NCBI RefSeq assembly: GCF_003255815.1
Contig: NC_037669.1
Coordinates: forward strand, 136,212,003-136,276,002
Direction: 5' to 3'
DNA from: Theropithecus gelada
Taxonomy: Eukaryota > Chordata > Mammalia > Primates > Cercopithecidae
DNA: 64,000 bases
A model generated the notes under the pieces. The model was not told where the DNA came from, did not search any database, and worked only from the letters and a program-made list of their open reading frames with translations. Positions 20,561-34,500 of the stretch are shown here, in pieces. The position numbers and the translations under genes are program-made. Every line of letters starts with the position of its first letter. Within the stretch, counting starts at the first letter, position 1.

Positions 20561-23500
20561 GTAGTGTATTTAAACTATTACGGTGTTAGGTTTATTTATC
20601 CTTTTGAAAGAGTGTGTGATGTTGGAGGGAAGCTCATTAATTTACTGGAAATCATTGTATGGGCGATAACTCAAGGTAAGTTTTCTGTTTCGTCCAGATG
20701 AGCTTCTTTAAATTATTAAAGCCAAAATGAATGACATCAGAGCAATCAAATGATCAGTACTCTGCAGGTAGTTAACAGGGAGAGGCAACCCATCAAATAA
20801 CAACGGAGTCCAGGGATTCGTGCCACTTGCTTAATACACAAATGCACATTTTTTAAAAGTGTGGCTCATATAGTTCACATTTTTCCTTTTGTCTTGTTGG
20901 TTTTAGGTTTCTAGCTCTATACTTTCTGATCCATTTCTACCCCTACCATTGTACCCAGAATCCAGCCTTCTAGTGAGTGGAACAGGGTTTATTCTTTCAA
21001 ACATTATTGAGTCAGCTACGGGACGGGGTTCTAAGGCCTCTTATGAATAAGACAGAGTTCTGCACTCAAGAAATAGGGGAGATGAACGTTTTAGGAGACT
21101 TTGGAGTTGCCAGTAACTGCCTTTGGGAGTCAGGCTTCACATTGCAGATAACATTTGACTTTGTTCTTGAAAAAGATTCCACGAGGCCAGGAAATGGCAC
21201 ACCAGGATGCACAACACAAAGTGAAAGTGCACTGAGGCAGGAAAGTACAAAAAAGTACAGGACATTGCCTGAACTGGGTTTGGGAAATCATGCTGAGAAA
21301 GGCTGTGACTAAATTAGTAAGATTTTAATTACTATGGGAAAAGGGTTTAAAAGTTTGTCCTGTAAGTAATGGAGGGTAAGGTCTAAAAATTTCTCCGTTT
21401 CTCTGCATTAGTAAAACACATGTAAGTTTTTCTCTTTTTTCTTTTTTCTTCTTCTTTTTAATTGAGATGGTTGGGGGTGGGGGAGTGTCTCACTATGTTG
21501 GCCAGGCTGGTCTCAAACTCCTGGACTCAGGTGATCCTCCCCCTCCTTGGCTTCCCAAAGTACTGGGAATTACAGGTGTGAGCCACCCCACCTGGCCTAA
21601 GCTTATCTGAGGGTTTTTGTATTTTGGTTTTTTTTTAGCTTTTGTAGCAACTAGAAAACAAGTAAAATGACCAATATAAGGAATAACAATGTCAGGAATA
21701 TAGTGGAATTCTTCATTTCTGTCAGTGATGATTAATTTAGGGGATTCTGTTTTGAAATTTAAGCAGCTAAACTTCTCAGCTTCTGTGCTACCTTGGAAAT
21801 TCCCAGTAGAGTAAATGTCCAGGTATGTGGGTGATGGTAGGAGGTGTCACAACTATACTAATTTCCTGTGATCTCCTGCAATCTTATTCATTCTCACACA
21901 CATCTAACCTTATGTACACCTCCTCAGACTGCTAGTGAGTGAGCCACTATTACTGGTGAAATGATGGTGATAGTACTTTTTCCTCAGTTGTTTGGTTGAG
22001 AGATATTATATATATAATATATAATTATATATATGCGCCCAGCCAAAATTAAAAAATTAATTAAAATAAAAATAAAGAAGTCAAGGCTGGGTTCAGTGGC
22101 TCACGCCTGTAATCCCAGCACTTTGGGAGGCTGAGGTGGATGGATCACCTGAGATGAGTTTGAGATCATCCTGGCCAACATGGCAAAACCCCTTCTCTAC
22201 TAAAAATACAAAATTTAGCTGGAAGTGGTGGCACTCACTTGTAATCCCAGCTACTCAGGAGGCTGAGTGGGGAGAATCACTTGAACCCAGGAAGACCCCG
22301 GAAGCAGAGGTTGCAGTGAATCGAGATCGCACCATTGCACTCTAGTCTATGTGACAGAGCAAGGCTCCATCTCAAAAAAAAAAGAAGAAGTCAGCGTGGG
22401 CCGGGCGCGGTGGCTCAAGCCTGTAATCCCAGCACTTTGGGAGGCCGAGGCGGGTGGATCACGAGGTCAGGAGATCGAGACCATCCTGGCTAACATGGTG
22501 AAACCCCTTCTCTACTAAAAATACAAAAAACTAGCCGGGCGTGGTGGCGGGCGCCTGTAGTCCCAGCTACTCGGAGGCTGAGGCAGGAGAATGGCGTGAA
22601 CCTGAGAGGCGGAGCTTGCAGTGAGCCGAGATCGCGCCACTGCACTCCAGCCTGGGTGACACAGCGCGAGACTCTGTCTCAAAAAAAAAAAAAAAAAAGA
22701 AGTCAGCGTAAATTAAAATCCAGTGGCATAATTTTGATCCATTAGGGAACAGTTGTGGCTAAGGGAGTATAAATATTATAATTATTGAACTCATAACAGC
22801 ATTCTCTGGGATAATGTTTTACCAATCACGCTTACATTAAGAGAAAGTTCCAATTTAGCTAATTAGCAATTTAGTTTCCATGGCCTCTTAAACTTTGATT
22901 TCACTGAGGCTTTCTCGTCTTAAGTAACATCATCTCCTTAATCCTCTAGGGTAATATAAACATCAGTCCCAGGACAAAATGAAAAGCAGACACCAAAAGC
23001 AACAAACTGGCTGGGCATAGTGGCTCATGCCTGTAATCCCAGCACTTCGGAGGCCAAGGCGGGTGGATCACAAGGTCAGGAGACCAAGATCATCCTGGCC
23101 AACATGGTGAAACCCTGTCTCTACTAAAAATACAATAATTAGCCCGGTGTGGTGGCATGCACCTGTAGTCCCAGCTATTCAGGTGGCTGAGGCAAGAGAA
23201 TCACTTCAACAGGGGAGGCGGAGGTTGCAGTAAGCTGAGATCGCACCACTGCACTCCAGCCTGGGTGATACAGCCTGTAAGACTCCATCTCAAGAAAAAA
23301 GCAACGAACTGGTAATAGACAGGATGCATTCACAAAGTATTTCTAGGCGGTGAATTATTATTATTATTATTCTGAGATGGAGTCTCGCTCTGTTGCCCAG
23401 GCTAGAGTGCAGTGGTGTGATCTCAGCTCACTTCAACTTCCCCCTCCAGGGTTCAAGCTGTTCTGCTGCCTCAGCCTCCCTAGTAGCTGGGATTACAAGC

Positions 23501-26500
23501 ATGTGCAACCTGGCTAATTTTTGTATTTTTGGTAGAGATGGGGTTTCACCACGTTGGTCAGGCTGGTCTTGAACTCCTGACCTCAAGTGATCTGCCAACC
23601 TCGGCTTCCCAAAGTGCTAGGATTACAGGTGTGAGCCACTGTGCCCGGCCTTGACTTGTTACTTTGAATTTTTTTTTTTTTTTCCCTGTGGAATTTGAAC
23701 TTTGTTCTGCAGTAGATTCTAAAACTAGCTTACTTTTTAATTCAGCTGTTTATATCTGTGGTAGACTGCTGTTTCTGGTTCAAACATTTTAGTTGAAAGT
23801 TAGAATTCCTATAGTTTCATTCTCCTTTTTATGACTGAACATACCACATTTATAACATTGTTCTTTCTGGAACTTAGGATAACTAAGAAAAACCAGTGGT
23901 TTTGAAAAAGTTATATAGCACACGAAGAATTATATGAAGGAAATATAACTGCTTAGGTGATTACAGAGGAGCTAAGCACTGAGGCAATGTTTAGAAAATC
24001 CAAGTATTGAAAGGAAGCATAATTGTTTATTGTTTTTGTTTTTTTAATTCTAAAATATGTTCTGGCCAGGTGCAGTGGCTCACACCTGTAATCCTAGCAC
24101 TTTGGGAGGCTGAGGCGGGCAGATTGCTTGAGCTCAGAAGTTCAAGACCACTCTGGGCAACATGGCAAAACCCAGTCTCTACTAAAAATACAGAAAATTA
24201 GCCGGGTGTGGTGGCGCATACCTGAAATCCCAGCTACTCAGGAAGCTGAGGCATTAGAATCACTTGAGCTGGGGAGGTGGAGGCTGCAGTGAGCTGAGAT
24301 TGCGCCACTGCACTCCAGCCTGGGTGACAGAGTGAGACTCCATCTCCAAAAATATAAATAAATAAAAAATAAATAAAATACTGTCTGTAGCAGTTTTGAT
24401 TGTTACAGATTGTTACAGATAAGTGGAGATGGAATATATTGGGTAGATAGATAATGTAAATGAGTCATCTGAGTTGGAGGGACAGAGATAATTTGAGAAA
24501 TCCATGCCCCTCTAAAGGTGAGGAGTATCAACTCTAGTAAGTTGTAGTTTTGTGACAATAGGATCCCAAGATTGCTAGATCTTTTTTTTTTTTTTTTTTT
24601 TTTTTTTTTGAGCCGTAGTCTCACTCTCGCCCAGGCTGGAGTGCAGTGGCACGATCTCGGCTCACTGCAAGCTCCGCCTCCAGGATTCACACCATTCTCC
24701 TGCCTCAGCCGCCCGAGTAGCTGGGACTACAGGTGCCCGCCACCACACCCGGCTAATTTTGTGTATTTTTAGTACAGACGGAGTTTTACCGTGTTAGCCA
24801 GGATGGTCTCAATCTCCTGACCTCGTGATCCGCCCGCCTCGGCCTCCCAAAGTGCTGGGATTACAGGCATGAGCCACCCCACCCGGCACGATTGCTAAAT
24901 CTTAGGAGTATTCAAGAGAAACTAGAAATTCCTTTTTTATTTCCTGATTTTAAAAACACTTCTTAGGCTCATATAAAAACATGTCTTTAGCTAGGCACAG
25001 TGGCACGCATCTGTAGAGTGGCATGCATCTGTAGTTCCAGCCACTTGACAGACTGAGATAGAAAGATCATTTGAGGCCAGGAGTTCGAGGCTGCAGTGCA
25101 TTACAGTAGTGTCTAAATAACCACTGCACTGCAGCCTGGGCAACCTAGCAAGACCCATCTTTTAAAAAAAATCTATCTAATCTATCTATCTATCTGCCAT
25201 CTATCTAATCTAATTTATGTCTTCAGGCCACATCTAGCCTGTAAACTCGTAGTTGAGGCCCTCTCCCTCTAGCATAAGTAGTAACAATTAGAAGTGATTG
25301 GAATAGGGAGCAGCATATTTGGGTTTAGGAACAGGGAACAAGATGGTCTAATGCCAGAGAAGAGAGCTAAAGATACTAGAGTTTATAAATCAGTTTGTTT
25401 ATAAATAGGCACACACATACAGGAATAAATAAGAGAAAGTATTGCTTTGAAAAAGTTGATACTGTGAGTATGAATCTAACCAAACTAATGACAATAAAAA
25501 CAGTGTTTGTAAGACATTGATGCTTTAGAGAGAGGAACCATTAATTCCTACCTAATGACAGATTTCTTTGTCCTGCTTTCATAACACATAATTTATGACT
25601 CAAAATGCCTGTTAGAATTTGGAAAAGACTAATTGACCCTTTTCTAGATAGACCAGGTATTCTTATATAGGCTATAATACATTATTTAGCATTCATGTCT
25701 AGGCTTAAAATGTTACCCTACATTCTCAGAAAGACAAGCTGTATTCCTTTTTTATTTTTTTGAGAGTGTCTTGCTCTGTCACCCAGGCTGGCGTGTAGTG
25801 GTGCAATCTCGGCTCACTGCAACCTCTGCCTCCTGGGTTCAAGCAGTTCTCATGCCTCAGCCTCCCAAGTAGCTGGGATTATAGGCATGTGCCACCATGC
25901 CTAGTTACTTTTTGTAGTTTTAGTAGAGACAGGGTTTCGCCATGTTGGCCAGGCTGGTCTTGAACTCCTGACCTCAAGTGATCCACCTGCCTTGGACTCC
26001 CAAAGTGCTGCGATTACAGGCGTGAGCCACCGTGCCCAGCCTATTTATTCTCATTAATGTCATCTCCCTATAATTTATTGAGTAAAATGAATTCTTTAGG
26101 AAGACACACCAAGTTTGTTTATCCTGTGCATTTAAATTTTCTTTGGCATATCACCATATGAGGAGATGGAGGTGAGAAGGGGGAATACAAGTAGCCAGTT
26201 TAAAGAAGTGTGGGAACCAGGTGCGGTGGCTCACGCGTGTAATCCCAGCACTTTGGGAGGCTGAGGCGGGTGGATCACCTGAGGTCAGGAGTTCAAGACC
26301 AGCCTGACCAGTATGGAGAAACCCCGTCTCTACTAAAAATACAAAAATTAGCTGGGTTAGTGATGCATGCCTGTAATCCCAGCTGCTTGGGAGGCTGAGG
26401 CGGGAGAATCACTTGAACCCGCGAGGCGGAGGTTGCGATGAGCCTAGATTGTGCCATTGCACTGCAGCCTGGGCAAAAAGAGTGAAACTCCATCTCAAAA

Positions 26501-28792
26501 AAAAAAAAAAAAAGAAGTGTGGAGAAAGTATCTATGTTCCAGACCTCATGGTTGGAGCTAAAATATGAACCTTTTTTCTCAGCGGTGTCCAGTTGATAGA
26601 AAAGAGAGCTTACTTGCTGTGGGCGTATCTGAGTATCTGGATGATATAGTGGAAAACATTTCTTGCTTTAGAACTAGACCGGAGTTTGAATGCCATTTCT
26701 GGCACTTTCTGGCTTGTGATTCTGTTCCCTTGTATATAAAGTAGGAGTAATAATGCCTATTTTGGAAAGTGATTTTGGGATTTAAATGAGATGTCCTCTG
26801 TTTTTCTCAGATCTTATAATAGACACTCAGGTGCTAGCTATTGTACCTTTATTGGTTACTAATGAATTGTTACATGCTCTTAATTTCTGCATTCATGAAA
26901 GCACTGGACAAGATCGTGGAGCCACTTCAGAATATTTAGTCTGTTTTTTAGGTCTTTGCTCAAAAATCATGTTTATGAAACTTGAACATCAGCTTTGATA
27001 TCTTGATCATACATATATATACCATGTATGCTTAAGTTTATAAAATACACAAATCAAAACCAAAATGTTAATGATTAAATATTTCAATATTTTTGGTAAT
27101 AATGGTAAAATACATAAATCAAAACTAACCAAAATGTTAATAATGAAATATTTCCATATTTTTGGTAATAATGTTTCTTTATGGTTGTTGGCATAATAGT
27201 CTATGGATGTCTCTAGCATCAAAGCAATGTTAATAAGTCTAAGAAGACTACTGGCTATCAGTTATTAGCATTGGTCTGATTTGTGGTAATTGTATTCATA
27301 AAACTTCTTAATATATTTCCTGGCCTCTCTGAGCTATTGGCTTTTTCATTCTTCTGCATGTGTGAGATATGGAAATCCTTTGAATTAGGGCTTTGTGACT
27401 GAACCATTGTCACTACTTCCTTCTTTTTATGTATTTTCTCTTCAAAGCACAAAGAAATTAGAAATATCTTTGTAGCCAGGCGCGGTGGCTCAAGCCTGTA
27501 ATCCCAGCACTTTGGGAGGCCGAGACGGGCGGATCACGAGGTCAGGACATCGAGACCATCCTGGTTAACACGGTGAAACCCCGTCTCTACTAAAAAATAC
27601 AAAAAAACCTAGCCGGCCGAGGTGGCGGGCGCCTGTAGTCCCAGCTACTCAGGAGGCTGAGGCAGGAGAATGGCGTAAACCTGGCAGGCGGAGCTTGCAG
27701 TGAGCTGAGATCCGGCCATTGCACTCCAGCCTGGGTGACAGAGCGAGACTCCGCCTCAAAAAAAAAAAAAAAAAAAAGAAATATCTTTGTCTGGGTACAG
27801 TGGCTCACACCTGTAATCTCAACACTTTGGGAGGCTGAGGCAAGAGGATCACTTGAACCTAGGAAGTCAAGGCTGCGGTGAGCCAAGTTTGCACCACTGC
27901 ACTATAGCTTGGGTGAGACCCTGTCTCAAAAAAAATAAAAAAAGAAATAATCTTATCTGCAAACATTGCTGAAACTTGTTTAGTTTCTTCTTCTTTTTTC
28001 TCTTGGTATCAAGGAATTTAAATTTTAGATGGACTGTGTTTATTAAAATTGGTAGACTATGCTAAACAAATTTTCAATTCTTTTGCCTCGAAAAATGGAA
28101 CTCTTTAAGTCTTATGTAATTGGAAAACTTTTACTTTTCACTTAACATTAATTTGAATTTCTGGTGACAGTGAAAATTTTTTTTTCAGGGCTTGTTAAAC
28201 AACTGTTTTAAATGATGAACAAAACCCTACTCAATGAGAATAGTATTGTATGTGAAACTGTAAACAAGTCATTATTAATCTTATTTTGCAGATGGAAGTA
28301 AGAATGCAAAAATAGTGGACATGCCAAGTTAATGCTGTTAATAATATGTAAAATTCTTTGCTTAAACATTTATTACTTAAACTAAAAAATAAAAAAGTGG
28401 ACATTAGCCTCACTTACAAGGATAATGTTATTAATACATTGTTGTTCATTCCTTTTGAATCAGATTCCAAAATGCTAGAAATTATGTTAAGATGTTATTT
28501 TATTCTGGGCATGATGGCTCACACCTGTGATCCCAGCTTTTTGGGAGGCCAAGGCAGACAGAATCATTTGAGGTCAGGAGTTCGAGACCAGCCTGACTAA
28601 CATGGTGAAACCCCCGTCTCTGCTGAAAATACAAAAATTAGCTGGGTATGATGGCACACACGCCTGTAATCTCAGCTACTCCAGAGGCTGAGGCAAGAGA
28701 ATCGCTTGAACCCGAGAGGTGGAGGTTCCAGTGAGCTGAGATTGCGCCACTGCACTGCAGCCTGGCAAGAGTGAAACTCCATCTCCGGAAAA

Positions 28793-28834
<42 letters not shown>

Positions 28835-31479
28835 TTATTAGGCAGTATAAAATATGGAAAGAACGTAAGACTCAACTTCAGAAGGTTGAGATTCAAGCTC
28901 TGCCTCCGCCTCTGCCTGTTAGTGATTTTACCTTTGGTAAAGATTTAAGTGTTCTGAGTTTCTTTTCCTCATCTGTATATAGTAATAACACATGCTTAGC
29001 CTATTCTGTTTGCTGTGAGAATCAAATGAGATAACATATAAGAAAGGAATATTTAAATACCAAGGTGAAATTTATATAAACAAATAATGCTATATTTCTC
29101 CCTCATAAATGAGGTTCAAACTGTAGTGATCACCTTCAGTGAGCACAGCAGCAAGAGCAAGATTCAATCTAAAGAAATACCCTGACTGAAGAATATTCTA
29201 ATTGTTTTTGAGAAGAGGTGACTAGGGTCCTTGATCAGTTGTGCCACATACACCATAAAATCAAAAGTAAAAACATCTAAAATGGAGTACAAGTCTAGAA
29301 TGTTTAAGCTCTAATGCAAGGATTTTCTAGCCAAATCTTATTTTACAGATGAAGAGACTAAGACAGGGTTATCTAATAAGTTTTCTAGTGGCAAACTAAA
29401 ATGCAATTCTCAGGGTGGTTAATGAGATACAAGTTTTGAAATTAGTTGTACTTATAAGGTGTGAAATCACCATTTTACCACTGACTTAGAATGTAACTTG
29501 GACAGCTTGACCTCCCTAAACCTTTGTTTGTTCACCTGTAAATTTGGGCTGGTGATAACCTAATCTGTTGGGTTGTTGAAGTAAAGGAGTTGATACATGT
29601 AAAATGCGTAGCATATTTTTGTCATAAATGATATCTCCATTATTACTATTATTTTTAGCTGTTTAGCGGAATCTTCCAGATCTTTATTCACTCCCTCCAC
29701 TAAATTTGTTCAAGGTGATAGCTAATGGCTCAACTATCTTTCACTGAAACAATTCAAACAGTACTCTTCATGTGTCCTCATTCTGCACCTACGAGTGTGA
29801 GCAAATGCCTTTTGTATCATAGTATTGAGATGTGAAGGTTATTCTTAAACAGATTGAAAGCCTTAGAAAGTTTAAAAATACAAGGTAGAAAATCTGATGT
29901 AAATAATCGCATGTTGTCAAATTTAATGAACAACTGAAAAGGCTTGGGTGTATAAGAAATATAACTGGTGTACCTTAGGGGATATGAAAATCATTTCCCA
30001 CCCCTAGCATTTTCCTTGAATAAAGTGACATGATAGACTTTTGTTCATTCAACTCAGTTGTACACTAAATGTAATGCCCTCCACTCCCGCCACCCCCTGC
30101 CTTTTTTGTTGTTGTTGTCACTGTCTATTTTGGGTCTCTACGTTTAAGAGTCAGGACTCTTTTGTTCATTTGCTGTGTCTGGTACAATGCCTTGAATATA
30201 ATAAAGAGGTACCTAAATGTTGACTTTTTTTTTTTTTTTTTTAAGACAAGGTCTCACTCTGTTGCCCATGCTGGAGTGCAGTGGTACAATCACAGCTCAC
30301 TGCAGCCTCCACTTCACGGGCTCAAGTAGTCCTCAGCCTCCCAGGTATGGGGGACTACAGATGTGCACCACCAAGCCTGGCTAATTTCTTATTGTTTGTA
30401 GAGATAGGGTCCCACTATATTGCCCAGGCTGGTTTTGAATTCCTGAGTTCAAGTAATCCTCCCACCTTGGCCTCCCAAAGTGCTAGGATTATAGGCATGA
30501 GCCCCTGTACTTGGCTAATTTTTTAAATAACATTTTAGTTGAAAGTTACTGTATATAGAATTATTTAGTATCAATGAAATTATGTAAATTAAATTAATTA
30601 TAGATTTAAAACATTTTCAGATTTCCTTTTTTTCTGGGGAACTGTATTTTTAATAACAACAACATTGGTTGCCCTTCTGAAAAAAGAAAACAAAGAAGTA
30701 TCAGTAGTAAAAGAAGAAACACAAGGAATCACAGATACTTACAAGCTGCTTTTTGCAATTATAAAAATGCCAGCAGTTCTGACATTTTGCCTTCTGATTC
30801 TAACTGCAAAGGTAAGAGATTTATAAATCAAATTTATCATTTTCTTATAAGTATCAATATCATGGAATACTTTCAGTGTCTTTTTCATATCACAGGTCCC
30901 TTTCCACTACCATTAGAATTTAACAATGAAAATATTTTCTGTTTATTAAATGTATTTGAAAAGATACAGTGATATCAACTTTAATTTTAAAGTAAGCTAA
31001 ATATCTTGGAGTATTGTAAAGAATTATGTCAATTTGAAGAACTGTTAGTAAATGTGGACCTTAATGATATTAATGCTTGGAATGGAGATTAATATCTTCA
31101 ATAATCAATAGCTCTGCCTTCTTATAATCAGTATACATTTAATGTTGGAGTAATACAATTATTTACTTAAAGTGTGATGTAAAAAGATATAGGGCCAGGC
31201 GTCGTGGCTCACGCCTGTAATCCCAGCACTTTGGGAGGCCGAGGCAGGCGGATTACGTGAGGTCAGGAGTTCAAGACCAGCCTGGCTAACATGGTGAAAC
31301 CTTGTCTCTACTAAAAATACAAAAATCAGCCAGGCATGGTGGCACGTGTCTGTAGTCCTAGCTACTTGGGAGACTGAGGCAGGAGAATCACTTGAACCCA
31401 GGAGGTGGAGGTTGCAGTGAGCCGATATTACACCATGGCACTCTTAACTGGAGCGACAGAGTGAGTCTCTGTCTCAAAA

Positions 31480-31530
<51 letters not shown>

Positions 31531-34500
31531 CAGAAGTATATGAGTATTAGAAGTCAATTAAAAAAAAGTCCATTGAATTATTTAAGTACTGAAAGGAAAA
31601 TTATACCATAAGAGAAATAGGGATTACTGGTGACTTTTATTCTATATTAAGGTGTCTCAGTTTTATAGTTCTAAAAATATTTTTAACACGTTAGGCTAGA
31701 TTAAGGTAAGTATATTTTGCTACAGTGAACTATTGCTAGTGTTGGAGTTAATATTTCTAAAATCTGCAATCTTATAGGATTTTCATTTTATATACTTAAA
31801 TCTATGTACATAAACACTTTACACCTATCTTTTGACAGCTTTGAAGGAACCATTTTAGCCTCATTATATTCATTTTAAATAGTGAGTGTTTTTTCCTCTT
31901 AATGATAGAAGGCCAGATGTGCTGGCTCATGCCTGTGATCCCAGCACTTTGGGAAGCCAAGGCAGGAGGATCTCTTGAGCTCAGGAGTTCAAGACCAGCC
32001 TGAATATGGCGAAACAAAAAATAAAAAAATTATCTGGGTACGGTGGCACATGCCTGGAGTGCTAGCTACTTGTGAAGCTGAAGTAGGAAGATAGCTTGAG
32101 TCTGGGAGGTGGAGTTTGCAGTGAGCCATAGTTGTGCCACTGCACTCCAGCCTGGGCAACAGAGCCAGGGGTCTGTTTCTCTGTTGAGACAGGGGTCTCA
32201 AGGAAAAAAAAAAAAAAAAGAATAGGAAGTTCAGAAAATGTGAAAAGTTCAAGGAGCGTAACTATATATATATATATATATATACACACACATATATATA
32301 TATTTGAGATAAAGTCTTACTCTGTCTCCCAGGCTGGGTGCAGTGGCACAATCTTGGCTCGCTACAACCTCTGCTACCTGGGTTCCAGTGATTCTCCTGC
32401 CTCAGTCTCCTGGGCAGCTGGGACCACAGGTGTGTGCCACCATGCCCACTAGTTGTTTTGTATTTGTTTATTTTGAGATGGAATTTTACTCTTGTTGCCC
32501 AGGCTGGAGTACAATGGCTCTATCTTGGCTTACTGCAACCTCTGCCTCCCAGGTTCAAGCGATTCTCCTGCCTCAGCCTCCCAAGTAGCTGGGATTACAG
32601 GCACAGGCTGAGCTAATTTTGTATTTTTAGTAGAGATGGGGTTTCTCCATGTTGGTCATGTTGGTCTCGAACTCCTGACCACAGGTGATCCACCCTTGGC
32701 CTCCCAGAGTGCTGGGATTACAGGCATGAGCCACCACGCCTGGCAATTTTTTTGTATTTTTAATGGAGACGGAGTTTCACCCTGTTGACCAGGCTGGTCT
32801 TGAACTCCTGACTTCAGATGATCTGCCCACCTGGCCAAACAATATTATCTAATTATATCACTTAATAATTTTATCATTTAAAATACAGTATTTGCTGGAT
32901 GTGGTGGCTCACGCCTTTAATCCCAGCACTTTGGGAGGCCAAAATGGGCTGATCACTTGAGGCCAGGAGTTCAAGACCAGCCTGGCCAAGTTGGTGAAAC
33001 CCTGTCTCTACTAAAATTACAAAAATTAGCTGCGTGTGGTGGCAGGCGCCTGTAAGCCCAGCTACTCAGGAGGATGAGGCAGGAAAATCACTGGAACCCG
33101 GGAGGTGGAGGTTGCCTTGAGCTGAGATCACGCATTGCACTCCAGTCTGTGTGACAGAGCGAGACTCCATCCCAAAAACAAATTAATTAATTAAAAAACA
33201 AAACAGTACTGACCTTCTTGGTATATTTCCTTTGAACCTCCCTTTTTTCCCTGTATATGTGTGTGTGCATGTATGTGTGTATACATATACTTCATATATT
33301 TATTTGCTCATATGCTTTTATTTTATTTTATTTTATTTTTCTTTTATTTTATATTTTATTATTTTTTTTTTATTTTGAGACTGAGTCTCACTCTGTTGCC
33401 TAGGCTGGAGTACAGTGGCATGATCTCCCCTCAATGCAACCTCTGCCTCCCTTGTTCAAACAATTCTCCTGCCTCAGCCTCCCTAGTAGCTGGGATTACA
33501 GGCACACGCCATCATACCCAGCTAATTTTTATATTCTCGGAAGAGATGGGGTTTCACTATGTTGGCCAGGCTGGTCTCAAACTCCTGACCTCAAGTGATC
33601 TGCCTGCCTCAGAGTCCCAAAGTGCTGGGACTACAGGCATGAGCCACCATGCCCGGCCTATTTACTCATTTACTTTAAAAGTGGAATTGAATCATGCTGC
33701 ATATAATTTTTTATCTTCTCTTTGTCTTATACATTTCTGTAGCATTACATATTTGAAAACATACTTTTTAGTAGCTACATGATATAGTGTGTAAATTTAC
33801 CATAATCTACTCATCTACTCATTTTTCTGTTGTATATTTTGCTTATGTTTTTAAATTATGAAAATGCACTAGCAAATATTTTTGTGCTTAAGTCTGTGAT
33901 TTTCTGGACATTTCCTTCCAGTAAACTTTTTTTTTTTTTTTTTTTGAGACAGAGTCTCGCTCTGTTGCCCAAGCTGGAGTGCAGTGGTGTGATCTCCGCT
34001 CACTGCAACCTCCTCCTCCTGGGTTCAAGCGATTCTCCTGCCTCAGCCCCTGGAGTAGCTGGGATTACAGGTGCGCACCACCATGCCTGCTAATTTTTGT
34101 ATTTTTAGTAGAAACAGGGTTTTACCATTTTGATCAGGCTGGTCTCGAACTCCTGAGCTCAGGCAATCTGCCTGCCTCGGCCTCCCAAAGTACTGGGATT
34201 ATAGACGTGAGCCACCGAGCCTGGCCCACCCAACTAATTTTTAAATTTTCTGTAGAGATGGCGGTCTCATTTTGCTACACAGGCTGGCCAATAGATTAAT
34301 ATATTTTTTTAAATATATATATGTTTTTGAGATAGAGTTTCACGCTTGTTGCCTAGGCTGGCGTGCAATGGTGCGATCTCAGCTCACCACGACCTCTGCC
34401 TCCCAGGTTCAAGAGCTCCTCCTGCCTCAGCCTCCCAAGTAGCTGGGATTACAGGCATGCGCCACCATGCCCAGCTAATTTCATATTTTTAGTAGGGATG

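Noticed and set aside
20977..21312. 111-codon frame in intron 1
   Set aside because: No homology recognised, no splice context, inside the intron between verified exons.
22018..22045. TA-repeat ending in GCGCCCAGCC, like a stray Alu 5' end
   Set aside because: Only ten bases match. Too short to call an element.
31481..31530. Regular short repeats suggesting a CRISPR array
   Set aside because: Pure 4-bp microsatellite without spacers in a primate genome.
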